Shown here piece by piece: positions 33,010 to 42,313 of a stretch of 64,000 nt of DNA. Source of the DNA: Bacteroides fragilis (GTDB taxonomy: Bacteria > Bacteroidota > Bacteroidia > Bacteroidales > Bacteroidaceae); contig NZ_SZUU01000002.1 in the NCBI RefSeq assembly GCF_019583405.1, forward strand, positions 186,001 through 250,000, read 5' to 3'. Every line of letters starts with the position of its first letter. Position 1 is the stretch's first letter. A program made the translations under genes and the position numbers. Under the pieces are notes generated by a model. It worked only from the letters and a program-made list of their open reading frames with translations. It ran no database searches and had not been told where the DNA came from.

Positions 33010-36000
33010 TCACCGTTTCCCCACTCTCTTCTTCAGCACAAATACCGGAAGGAAGAAAAAGATTCCGATGATAGACATCACCAACCCTCCGATAGTTCCT
33101 GCCGCCAATGGAAACCAGAATGCCTCCTTATCCGTACCGACCATAAAGGGAATAAAACCCAGAATAGTGGAAACCACTGTCAGAAAGATAGGAAGTATCT
33201 TCGCATTCCAAGCTTTGGTATAAGCTCTCAAAGCCGACATTCGGGGACGACACCTCCGGATAGCATTATATTCGTTGAGAATATAGATACTGGCATTTAC
33301 CGTAATACCACATAACAAAACAAACGAAGCAAAGCCACCCTGATCGAAGTTCAGTTTAAACCAATAGAACGTCAGGAATACCCCGATATACGACACCGGA
33401 ATAATAAATATAATAGCCAAAGGTTGCTTCAGCGAGTTGAACAGGATACTGGTAGTAAAAAAGATAATGGCAATCACCACCAGCAAGAGCAAGTATTGTT
33501 TGTTATCCTTTTTCCCCCAGCCCCAACTCTCTCTCTCCGACTGAGCCGTATACCCCATCGGCAACTCTTTATTAAACTCTTCCAGATCCCGCTTCAGGAT
33601 TTTGTTTCCCTGCTCGCCCGAACCGATATATTCATATTGCAGGCATAATCTGTACTGCTGGTTCTCCTTGGCAACTTGTTGAGGCATCTGCCCTTTTTCC
33701 ATAGTAGCCAGCTCAGACAGCTTATATTGTTTATTATCTGTTCCATACGGAAAATATTGCATGGCCCAGATATCGTATTCCTGAGACTGCTTGGATGAAA
33801 GCTTTATCTTTTCCGAACCATTCTCTGCCACTACCGAACCGATCTCCATATTCTTACCATAAATCGGGCGGATGGTGGAGAACAGGATGGTGGCATTGAT
33901 ATTCTCCTGTGCCATACGTTCACGGTTCAGGTTAAAATAGAACTCCTGATAATCGTCTTTCCAATAAGAGAAATACGAATTGATGATGACTTCCTTGATC
34001 CGTCGATGGGTCAATAATTTGGCTTTCAGCTTTTCAGCCCACTCGTACAGTTCATCGTAATTGTATCCGTACATCTTTACCTGAAACGAACCGGCTCCCT
34101 CACGAACATCATTACTGAACCCCTGATCCTGCAATCCGTATACACCCCAGCTGCCTCCACCCAGTTGCAGGGCCTTACTGATAATGTTGGCTTTCAATGT
34201 GTAGGGGAAACCGCTATTCTGATGCTCCTTGGTAAAATAGATATTGATATTACCCCGACGGGCATTGTATACCGAGGTCTGGAACTGCTTGATTTCTTTA
34301 AACTGGCTCAGATAAATTTCCATCTTCTTGATCAGTTCGTTCATCTGCTCCAACGTACTGCCGTTCGGAAGATTGGCATATACATACAACACGACTTCTT
34401 CGTTCCGGGTAAAATAGCTGCCGTTGTATACCTTCTGGATAAACAGGCGCAAACTACCTCCCAGTGCTTTGTCGACTATCGGCTTGATCTTCTCTTTGTA
34501 GGTAGACGATCCCAAGGTTTTGTTGTACCACTCCGTGGTGCGTCCTTCACCCTCCACTTTATCCGGAAGCATAAACACCGGAAGTCCGAACAATAGTACC
34601 AACAAGATGCAGACAGCCACACGCCAACGACACAATTTACGTATCATCCAGCCATAGAAGCGGGTAAAGTAAACCGTTATTCTTCGCGGAAGAGAGGCCC
34701 GAAGAAGGAAGAAGTGGGATTTAGTCCGACGACGTTTCCTCTTTTTCAACCCGATCTTTTCGATCAGGGCAGGTACGAAGAACAGAGCGACAAATAAAGA
34801 TACGGCAAGGTTGATAATCACCACGGCTGCAAAATCCTGCAAGTTCAACCGTATCTTCTCGTCAAGGAAGAAAATAATCACCAAAGCTCCCATTGTAGTC
34901 AGAGTAGCAGCCAAGATAGATATAAAGGCTTTCAGGTTACGCCGGTGCAGGATATGGTCGGTCATCACAATCGTATTGTCTATCACCAGATTGAGCGAAA
35001 CCGTAATACCAGCCAATGAATAGAGCTGCATCTCCAATCCGAAAAGGTAATAGAAAATGACTGCTACCGCAATATTGATGCTCAGGCTGACCACAATCAA
35101 GAATAAATAACGCGGATTCAGAGTGATAATCAGCACAAAGAACAGCAAGATCAAAACCGTAAGGCCGGTACGCAGATAAATCTTATTCAATTCTTCATGA
35201 ATAAATTCAGTCGCGTCATAACTGGTGTGGATTTCATATCCGGCAGGCAACACTTTCTGTATGGCCTCCATCTCTTCTTTCACCTGCTTACTCAGTTGCA
35301 ATTGGTTGGCAGTTTCTTCAGCCGTTATCGACAAGTAAATGGAGTTAAGCCCGTTGATGCGATAATAGCTTTGGGGGGCCTCTTCCATGTGCGACACTGT
35401 TACAAGCTCATTCAGACTGATCAATTTACCTTCGGTACTCTTCACCCGGATACGGGATGCGTCAAAGCCCACCTCTTTTGTTTCAGGCATCAGCGCCAGC
35501 CGGATCCACTCTTTCCCTCCTGTAGATGATTCTACATTATAGGTACCCAGAAACTCTTTTTGATAATAGCGGCTGACAGCCTGCTGGATATCGCTCAAAG
35601 TAATCCCCAATCGCCTGAGTTGTTCGCTATCATACTCCAATACCCACTCCATGGGGGTAGCTCCGCTCAGGTCTATCTTATAGATGCCCTGAATCTGTGC
35701 CAGTCTTGTTTTGATATGTTCATCGGCGTATTGTTGAATTAAGATAGGAGTAGAAGGGGCATTGAGTGTAAACGACATAAAGGGACGGGAAGCATTTTCG
35801 TCCGGACGCTTCATCCTGATATAAGGATAACTCACTCCATCGGGAAGCTGTGGCCAAGTCTGCCGGATAATGGTAGAAGCCTCAAAACGTACCGCATCTA
35901 TATCCGCATACTTATCCAACTCAATAGTGATGCTCCCTGAGCCATTATCAGAGGTAGAATAGATATTCTTTATACCTTTAATACGTGCCAACATGGCCTC

Positions 36001-36213
36001 CAGCTTACTGGTAGCCTCTATTTCCACTACCCTCGACGAAGTGCCGGGCATACTGAACTGCACCGTGAAGCCGGGCAGGGTCCTCGAAGGATTCAGCTTT
36101 ACAGGAAGCAGCGGAATTAAGGCCAGACCAATCAACGCCACGCATATAAAGGCGACAATCAGCGTAAAAGAAGAGGCTTTCGTCTGCGTTTTTATTTTAG
36201 AAGGATTATCCAT
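33010..36213 (-). CDS. RND efflux permease (second of two in the operon)
   Basis: 1067 residues, about 12 TM helices with two large periplasmic loops, the AcrB/HAE1-type layout. N-terminal TM1 (SFTLIVAFICVALIGLALIPLLPVKL), then a loop with TVQFSMPGTSSRVVEIEATS; later GGFASFVLLCGITVNASIYILNEYNAIRR (TM10-11 region). The TM4 segment AGITVSLNLVIDNTIVMTDHI keeps one of the usual Asp residues. Start MDNPSK at 36213 (ATG) is preferred over a GTG at 36234 that overlaps the TolC stop. More diverged than the first permease; partners share the same TolC and adaptor. Confidence 0.85.
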   Translation of the reverse strand: MDNPSKIKTQTKASSFTLIVAFICVALIGLALIPLLPVKLNPSRTLPGFTVQFSMPGTSSRVVEIEATSKLEAMLARIKGIKNIYSTSDNGSGSITIELDKYADIDAVRFEASTIIRQTWPQLPDGVSYPYIRMKRPDENASRPFMSFTLNAPSTPILIQQYADEHIKTRLAQIQGIYKIDLSGATPMEWVLEYDSEQLRRLGITLSDIQQAVSRYYQKEFLGTYNVESSTGGKEWIRLALMPETKEVGFDASRIRVKSTEGKLISLNELVTVSHMEEAPQSYYRINGLNSIYLSITAEETANQLQLSKQVKEEMEAIQKVLPAGYEIHTSYDATEFIHEELNKIYLRTGLTVLILLFFVLIITLNPRYLFLIVVSLSINIAVAVIFYYLFGLEMQLYSLAGITVSLNLVIDNTIVMTDHILHRRNLKAFISILAATLTTMGALVIIFFLDEKIRLNLQDFAAVVIINLAVSLFVALFFVPALIEKIGLKKRKRRRTKSHFFLLRASLPRRITVYFTRFYGWMIRKLCRWRVAVCILLVLLFGLPVFMLPDKVEGEGRTTEWYNKTLGSSTYKEKIKPIVDKALGGSLRLFIQKVYNGSYFTRNEEVVLYVYANLPNGSTLEQMNELIKKMEIYLSQFKEIKQFQTSVYNARRGNINIYFTKEHQNSGFPYTLKANIISKALQLGGGSWGVYGLQDQGFSNDVREGAGSFQVKMYGYNYDELYEWAEKLKAKLLTHRRIKEVIINSYFSYWKDDYQEFYFNLNRERMAQENINATILFSTIRPIYGKNMEIGSVVAENGSEKIKLSSKQSQEYDIWAMQYFPYGTDNKQYKLSELATMEKGQMPQQVAKENQQYRLCLQYEYIGSGEQGNKILKRDLEEFNKELPMGYTAQSERESWGWGKKDNKQYLLLLVVIAIIFFTTSILFNSLKQPLAIIFIIPVSYIGVFLTFYWFKLNFDQGGFASFVLLCGITVNASIYILNEYNAIRRCRPRMSALRAYTKAWNAKILPIFLTVVSTILGFIPFMVGTDKEAFWFPLAAGTIGGLVMSIIGIFFFLPVFVLKKRVGKR

Positions 36214-36233
36214 CGTTTCAATATTAGTTAGCA

Positions 36234-37727
36234 CTATCTCACCAATTGCCCTCCCGCATAGTCAAACTTGTCAGTCAGCGAGATTCCGGTTGCAAAGTCA
36301 TGTAATGTCAGTTTACGTATCTTATAATAGTTCAGCCAATAGTTTTGCAAGGCTGAAATGTAGTTTTGCTGTGCCTCCTGCTGACGGTTCAGGGACAGAG
36401 TCAGACTGTTGATGTCCGCTTTCCCGATGATAAACCGCTGGCGGGTTTCGTTATAAGCCAGAATGGAAAGATCAAGTGCTTCTTCGGCACTGGTTATCAG
36501 GTTTTGCTGGATATTGAAATCGTTTACAGTCATGATTACCTCTTCGTCCAGGCTGATTTCGTCCTGACGGGCAGAAGTTTTCACCACATTCAGATTATTG
36601 CGGGCCATGTTATATTTGCCTTTCCTTACTCCCCAGTCAACCAACGGAATGCTGACACTGACCGATACCAAATCCTGCTGCATGGGCTTACGGTACACAT
36701 CTCCAAAGTTATCGGCCACCTGGTTGAAACCGATACTGGCATTCACGCTCGCATTGAAACGCGACTCCTTTTTCGTTTTATCCACATTGCGTTCGGCTTC
36801 CAGTACGTTCTGCTTCAATCCCAGTAACTGAGGATTGTTTTCATGTGCCATCTGTAATGCCTTGTCCACCGGTATCACCAATTCCTGGGGCCGGACAGGT
36901 AAGTCAATATCGATAATCGTATTCTTATCCAGATTCAGAAACGAAACCAGTGAAAACATAGCACGTTTCAGGGCACTGGCCTTATTCTGCAATGTATTGC
37001 GTGCATTCACCACATCCAACTTCAGTGTCAACAGGTCTGCTTTCGAAATGGCTGCTATCTTCTGGCGTTGTACTCCGATACTATAAAGCGTATCCGAAGA
37101 GACCATATTCTCCTTGGCCAGGTTATACTCGGCCTGCGCCATAGCCAAGTTAAAGAAATACGTAGTGGCCTGCACGGATACAGCTTCCACATTATACACA
37201 AACTCCTTCTTTACTTTTTCGTATTTAAGGGGTTCGATCTTTCTCTCCCACTTGAACGAATTATATCCTACCAAACTTTGTGAATATCCCAAACGGATAG
37301 GTACACTGGTAAACTGCGTTGTCTTGTTTCCACCAAAACTACGCATATATCCCAATTGCGATTGTAGGTAGAAAGTACCGCCGGTCAAATCGAAATTCTG
37401 CTGGATAGCCAGATTACCCGATGCATAAAACGACTGTTGGCTACGATAGACATCCAAGTCCTTTTCCGAATCGTATCGCTTGGTGATATCCCGGTTATAC
37501 TCGGCAGGAGTCATATTCAAAGTAAGGCTCGGCAGGCGGTTGGCCTTGAAAGTCCGATACTCCCAGTAACCGGAAAGATACATATTCTGTGTACGGAATG
37601 CTTCCAGTGAACTATCATTGGCCAATTGTATCGTCTTCTGCAAATCGAGTTTTATATGATCCTGAGCTTTCACTGCAGAAGCCCCAAACAGCAAGGCTGC
37701 TATTACTATATAATATCTTTTCTTCAT
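36234..37727 (-). CDS. TolC family outer-membrane efflux channel
   Basis: 497 residues: signal peptide ending VKA, then two OEP repeats of long alpha-helical hairpins separated by strand segments (LDLQKTIQLANDSSLEAFRTQNMYLSG; VIPVDKALQMAHENNPQLLGLKQNVLEAERN). Forms the trimeric outer-membrane duct for the RND pumps. Starts 2 bp after the stop of the first permease and ends next to the second, so it is embedded in the four-gene operon. Confidence 0.9.
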   Translation of the reverse strand: MKKRYYIVIAALLFGASAVKAQDHIKLDLQKTIQLANDSSLEAFRTQNMYLSGYWEYRTFKANRLPSLTLNMTPAEYNRDITKRYDSEKDLDVYRSQQSFYASGNLAIQQNFDLTGGTFYLQSQLGYMRSFGGNKTTQFTSVPIRLGYSQSLVGYNSFKWERKIEPLKYEKVKKEFVYNVEAVSVQATTYFFNLAMAQAEYNLAKENMVSSDTLYSIGVQRQKIAAISKADLLTLKLDVVNARNTLQNKASALKRAMFSLVSFLNLDKNTIIDIDLPVRPQELVIPVDKALQMAHENNPQLLGLKQNVLEAERNVDKTKKESRFNASVNASIGFNQVADNFGDVYRKPMQQDLVSVSVSIPLVDWGVRKGKYNMARNNLNVVKTSARQDEISLDEEVIMTVNDFNIQQNLITSAEEALDLSILAYNETRQRFIIGKADINSLTLSLNRQQEAQQNYISALQNYWLNYYKIRKLTLHDFATGISLTDKFDYAGGQLVR

Positions 37728-37729
37728 AT

Positions 37730-40700
37730 CTATCGTTTTACTTTATTTCTATAAATAAACCAGTACAGCAAAGGGATGATGAACAAACTCACTAAGGTAC
37801 CGACTGTCATGGTACCTATCATGGCTATGGATAGCGGCTTCTGAAGTTCAGACCCGAGGTCATACGAAAACAGCAACGGAACCATTGCGAAGATGGTGGT
37901 CAATGATGTCATGATAATCGGACGCAATCTTCTTCGTCCGGCTTCATGAATGGCCTCCAATAACGGCACTCCCTCCTTACGCAATTCGTTGATGGCATCG
38001 AGCTTCAGGATGGAGTCATTGATCACGATACCGCAAGTCACAATCAATCCGATAGCCGACATCAAGTTCAACGTATGTCCGCATATCCAAAGCAATACCA
38101 ATGCAAATGCCACGTCAATCGGAATCTCCATCAACACCAGCAAAGGCTGCATGAAGCTCTCGAACTGCGCCGCCAGAATGAAATACATCAGCAAAAGGGA
38201 AATGAACAGAATGACCACTAACTCGTCCAACATCTTCTGATTAGAAAAGAAACTTCCGGAAAAGGCAATATCCCAATCTCCTGTTTCATTGGATGTTTCT
38301 TTAACGTCGACCATCAATTTTTCCGCATTCTCCACTCCATAGAATTTATAAGGAATATATTCCCCATTTCTTCCGGCTGTAATACTCTTCAAATCTTCTG
38401 CGGGAGTCACTTTTATTAGTTCCCGCAAGGGAATAAAATTCACCCTTCCCGTCTTGCTATCCGGTTGTGTCTGAATCAATGTTTCCTGCAAAACCTGATT
38501 AACCGTCTTTTCGTCTCCCGCAATGTTGATAGGCAGATATTGCTGATAAGAGTGCAACATAGCTACACTGTTCTCTTTGAAAGCAGTTTTCAGCACCCGG
38601 TACAGCTCATTATAAGAGATTTGATACAACAATAGCTTTTCCTGGTTAATGCTAAGGTTCAACTGATTTTCGAAAGCAATACCCGTCGGAGGTATTCCCG
38701 TTTTTTGACCGAATGCCTGTTCCAGTCCGCGTAAGGTACCGGGTTCGGGTGCCCTGTCCTTATTACGGGCATACAATTCGGCTACAATATCAGCCTCCCC
38801 TGTCACAAATAGTTTCTCAAAGACGGTTTCCGGTGGAGAAAACGAAATCACCGCCAAGGGATAGCGCTCTTTCAGCCTTTTATAAATCTCTGACTGCAAC
38901 GGAGCAATCTCCTTCGAAGTTTCTGTCTTAAAATACAGTTCTGCCTCTGATGACGACAACTCCTGCTCACGATTTAAGATGTAATCCTGCAGCCCGATGG
39001 AGGCCGTCTGCTCTACAGATTGCCCCTGCAACTCACGGAACAACTCGTCTACACGACGCTGATTTTCGTCCACATGGATGTTCTCGTTCCATTCGATACG
39101 GGTGATCAATTCATTCTCATCGATGTCCGGCATTCTTTCCTTATCGATAAAAAAGAAAAAGAAAATACATAGCGGGAAAGAAATAACGCAGAACAGTACA
39201 CTCAGCGTTTTATGGCTAAATACCCAATCGACTCCTTTATCATAGAAACGATCCAAGGTATGTTCTTTCAACGGATTATTAATCTTCAGCCTCAGCCATT
39301 TCGGGCCTCCTTTTATTCCGGTACGATAGACCAACATATACAAAACAGGAAGCAGCATGATACCTGTAAAGTATGAAACCATCAGTCCTACCGTTACGGC
39401 AAAGGCCTGATCGTAAAAAATAGCACCTGCGATACCGCTCATAAATACCAAAGGCACAAATACGGCAATTGTTGTAAAAGAAGAACTAAGCATAGGAGTT
39501 ACCACCTCGCTCGTTCCTGCCACGCAAGCTCTCCGTAACGAATAGCCCTTTTCCCGATATTGCGATATATTCTCTGTCACTATAATCGAACTGTCGATCA
39601 TCATACCCAATGCGAGGATCAAGCCGGACAGGGAGATGATGTTAAGAGACATCTTACACAAGTAGAAAAACAAAAAACTGATGACAATGGATACCACCAT
39701 ACTCAGTCCAATAATAAAAGGAGATTTGACATCGCCCAAGAACAGTACGGCAACGATACAAATAAAGAAGAAACCAAGTGAAAGATTTTGCTGGAGATTG
39801 GATATCGTATAGTCCAACAGTTCAGTTTGATTTCGGCTCACACTAAACTCGATATCCGGATAGATCTTTTTGAAATAGTCCATCGTTTCCGACAGTGCCT
39901 CCTTCATTTTATCCATGTTTTCGTCAGCTTGCTTAATGATGGCAAGAGTCACCGCTCTCTTTCCGTTCGAAACGGATACTCCTTTTTCTTTAACCGGCAC
40001 CACCGCTATGCGACAGAATTCTTTCAACTGTATGATACGGTCTCCCTTTCGGATATAAATGTTCTCCACATCTTCCGAAGTACGAAGTAAAGTAGAAAAT
40101 TTAATGTTGTATTCATAGTATCCATCCCGCACAGTCATACTCCCCGGCTCCACATTATTTTGTGCCAAAGCCGTTTCAATATCTTCAATAGACAATTCGA
40201 GCATAGCCAGTTTGTCCATATCAGGCACAATCTGCAACTGTCTTTCCAATAATCCGGTAACGTCTACCATTGCCACTTCGGGCAATTGTTCGATACGGCG
40301 CTTGATGACCGATTCGGAAAACTCACATAAGTTCAGGAAAGCCTGCTGATCCGTCTCTTCATAAGCACTGTCTGTCTTTAAAGTCAGATTCAGATAGAAT
40401 ACCGGAATGTCGGTTGCACTTGCCTTGATTACCTTCGGACGGTCCGTATCTTTGGGCAAGTAATTCATAGCTGCGTCAATCTTTTCGTTAACCTCTATGA
40501 ATGCAAGATCCGTATTGGTACCAAAATCAAAATTAAGCCGGATAATACCTGTACCATCACGTGTTTCGCTGGACATGTCTTTCAAAGCAGCCACTTGAAT
40601 CAATTGCTGGCGGATAGGCTTCACTACTGTGTTTTCCAATTCACGTGCCGAAGTATTCTTCGCTGCTACCTGTACGGTAATCTCCGGGATAGAGATATCC

Positions 40701-40807
40701 GGCAGCAACGATACCGGCAACGTGAAATACGTCACCAACCCCACTATGAAGCAAGCCGTAAAAGCCATCAATACGGCAATGGGACGTTGTATCAGGAATT
40801 TAATCAT
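37730..40807 (-). CDS. RND efflux permease (first of two in the operon)
   Basis: 1025 residues with AcrB-like organisation: TM1 (PIAVLMAFTACFIVGLVTYFTLPVSLLPDI), porter-domain motif PEITVQVAAKNTSARELENTVVKPIRQQL, TM4 GLILALGMMIDSSIIVTENISQYRE with the proton-relay Asp, and TM10-12 ATAGLIVTCGIVINDSIL-type segment (actual MSAIGLIVTCGIVINDSIL). Drives proton-coupled export across the envelope together with the adaptor and TolC. 26 bp after the adaptor stop. Confidence 0.92.
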   Translation of the reverse strand: MIKFLIQRPIAVLMAFTACFIVGLVTYFTLPVSLLPDISIPEITVQVAAKNTSARELENTVVKPIRQQLIQVAALKDMSSETRDGTGIIRLNFDFGTNTDLAFIEVNEKIDAAMNYLPKDTDRPKVIKASATDIPVFYLNLTLKTDSAYEETDQQAFLNLCEFSESVIKRRIEQLPEVAMVDVTGLLERQLQIVPDMDKLAMLELSIEDIETALAQNNVEPGSMTVRDGYYEYNIKFSTLLRTSEDVENIYIRKGDRIIQLKEFCRIAVVPVKEKGVSVSNGKRAVTLAIIKQADENMDKMKEALSETMDYFKKIYPDIEFSVSRNQTELLDYTISNLQQNLSLGFFFICIVAVLFLGDVKSPFIIGLSMVVSIVISFLFFYLCKMSLNIISLSGLILALGMMIDSSIIVTENISQYREKGYSLRRACVAGTSEVVTPMLSSSFTTIAVFVPLVFMSGIAGAIFYDQAFAVTVGLMVSYFTGIMLLPVLYMLVYRTGIKGGPKWLRLKINNPLKEHTLDRFYDKGVDWVFSHKTLSVLFCVISFPLCIFFFFFIDKERMPDIDENELITRIEWNENIHVDENQRRVDELFRELQGQSVEQTASIGLQDYILNREQELSSSEAELYFKTETSKEIAPLQSEIYKRLKERYPLAVISFSPPETVFEKLFVTGEADIVAELYARNKDRAPEPGTLRGLEQAFGQKTGIPPTGIAFENQLNLSINQEKLLLYQISYNELYRVLKTAFKENSVAMLHSYQQYLPINIAGDEKTVNQVLQETLIQTQPDSKTGRVNFIPLRELIKVTPAEDLKSITAGRNGEYIPYKFYGVENAEKLMVDVKETSNETGDWDIAFSGSFFSNQKMLDELVVILFISLLLMYFILAAQFESFMQPLLVLMEIPIDVAFALVLLWICGHTLNLMSAIGLIVTCGIVINDSILKLDAINELRKEGVPLLEAIHEAGRRRLRPIIMTSLTTIFAMVPLLFSYDLGSELQKPLSIAMIGTMTVGTLVSLFIIPLLYWFIYRNKVKR

Positions 40808-40833
40808 AATTGTTCTGTGTTAGTGATTCATCC

Positions 40834-41904
40834 TTATTCAATGATAGTGACCGGAGCTTCGTGTGCCAGATTGATGTTTCCGGTTACAATTACAGTATCT
40901 CCTTCTGTCAGTCCATCGGCAACACTATAACTGTCAGCATTTTCCAGAGCGGTATGAATATAGTTCCACTGAGCCATCTTTCCATCTTTCAAAGTAAACA
41001 CAACCTGTTTGCCCGACCGAAGCACCACTGCACTTTTAGGAATCACCAACTGCTCTCCCAACGAACGGTGCACACTGACACGCACATTCATTCCACTAAA
41101 CAGTCTGCCTGCCCCGTTCACCCGGGCTTTCACCTTCACCATTCCTTTATCATCCACCAATGGATTGATTTCCGATATATTTCCTTCATGTACTGTCGCA
41201 GCATCCGAATAGGGTTTGATCACGACCTTATCTCCATTCTTTATTAATGGCAACTCACTTTCAAGTACAGTAAAATCTACTTCCATACCCTGCATATCGA
41301 TCACCGTACAGAATACATCCGAAGTACTGGCCAAATTATAAGGTTTCGAAAACAGGTTGGCAACTACTCCGTCAAAAGGTGCGGTCAAAGTAGCATGTTC
41401 TGCATTGTATTTCGACATTTCATATTGTGATTTGCTCTGGTCATAACCACTCTTCACTTTTGCCAGCTTCATTGTCTCTTCGGGCACCTGACTAATGTCA
41501 TCTGCCGGATAGCCCTGACTGATAAGTACATCCCTCAATTCCAGTTCCGATTTTTTTAAAGCGTCTTCCGATTGCGACAACTGGTTGTCAAGTTTGAATT
41601 TATCCAACTCCGCTAACTTCTGTCCCTTTCGTACCCGGTCTCCGTTCTTCACCCAAATATGAGCTATCACCTCACCACTTTCAAATCTCAGATCAGCCAT
41701 TCCCTTGGCAGATACTTTTCCATTACTCACCAATTCATGGTTGAATACCTGCTTCTTCAAGGTCATAACGGACACTTCATTTTTCGTGTCGGGCAACACA
41801 GTTTCCACTCCTTTTTCAGAAGTACTTTCTTTCTTCTCACCGGAACAAGCTGTCAGCATTGCCAATGCCAGGCAAAGCGTATAGAAGGGATATTGGTTTT
41901 TCAT
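40834..41904 (-). CDS. RND efflux periplasmic adaptor (membrane fusion lipoprotein)
   Basis: 356 residues; lipobox signal peptide (LAMLTACSG, Cys about 20). Lipoyl/barrel-sandwich halves around a helical hairpin: DLRFESGEVIAHIWVKNGDRVRKGQKLAELD and ATLTAPFDGVVANLF, then beta-barrel and membrane-proximal domains (INPLVDDKGMVKVKARV; LVIPKSAVVL). Links the RND permeases to TolC. First gene of the efflux operon, with a consensus promoter 36 nt upstream. No dedicated regulator gene is adjacent. Confidence 0.92.
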   Translation of the reverse strand: MKNQYPFYTLCLALAMLTACSGEKKESTSEKGVETVLPDTKNEVSVMTLKKQVFNHELVSNGKVSAKGMADLRFESGEVIAHIWVKNGDRVRKGQKLAELDKFKLDNQLSQSEDALKKSELELRDVLISQGYPADDISQVPEETMKLAKVKSGYDQSKSQYEMSKYNAEHATLTAPFDGVVANLFSKPYNLASTSDVFCTVIDMQGMEVDFTVLESELPLIKNGDKVVIKPYSDAATVHEGNISEINPLVDDKGMVKVKARVNGAGRLFSGMNVRVSVHRSLGEQLVIPKSAVVLRSGKQVVFTLKDGKMAQWNYIHTALENADSYSVADGLTEGDTVIVTGNINLAHEAPVTIIE

Positions 41905-42313
41905 AATGTTATTAAACTTTTCTCTATTAATTATGGTTGCAAATATAGTTGGTTATTTTCTAACACACAAAATAAATGGCGGACTAAATTCCACTGCCAC
42001 AATTCCATTAAGGCACTGGTTATTTGCCATTTACGATTTTTACGTTACTAACAGAGGTGGACAAAAAACATTTCACCCCAATTAATCCGTAAAAAATCAG
42101 ATAATCCTATCGCATTTCATCCTCCATTCTCACTATTATGCTCATTCCTCTTCACGGTAGAAACCTGCTTATCTGATATCCTATTTCCCAGAGAACAAAT
42201 ATAGTCGGCATTGAAACCAAAGCCGGAATAACCTCAATCGAGACCCTAAATATAATTGCTAATATTTAAAATGCCAAAAGAAAAAGCAGACTTTTTTTTG
42301 CATTTAAAACATA
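41905..42313. other. Intergenic region upstream of the efflux operon
   Basis: Apart from the promoter at 41940-41971 and a short stretch near 42025-42050 resembling the 3' end of the ligase gene, no gene or strong structure was seen. AT-rich. Confidence 0.6.
41940..41971 (-). promoter_or_regulatory. Consensus promoter of the RND efflux operon
   Basis: Minus-strand TTTG (41968-41971), 20-nt spacer, TATATTTG (41940-41947), 36 nt before the adaptor ATG. Confidence 0.8.
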
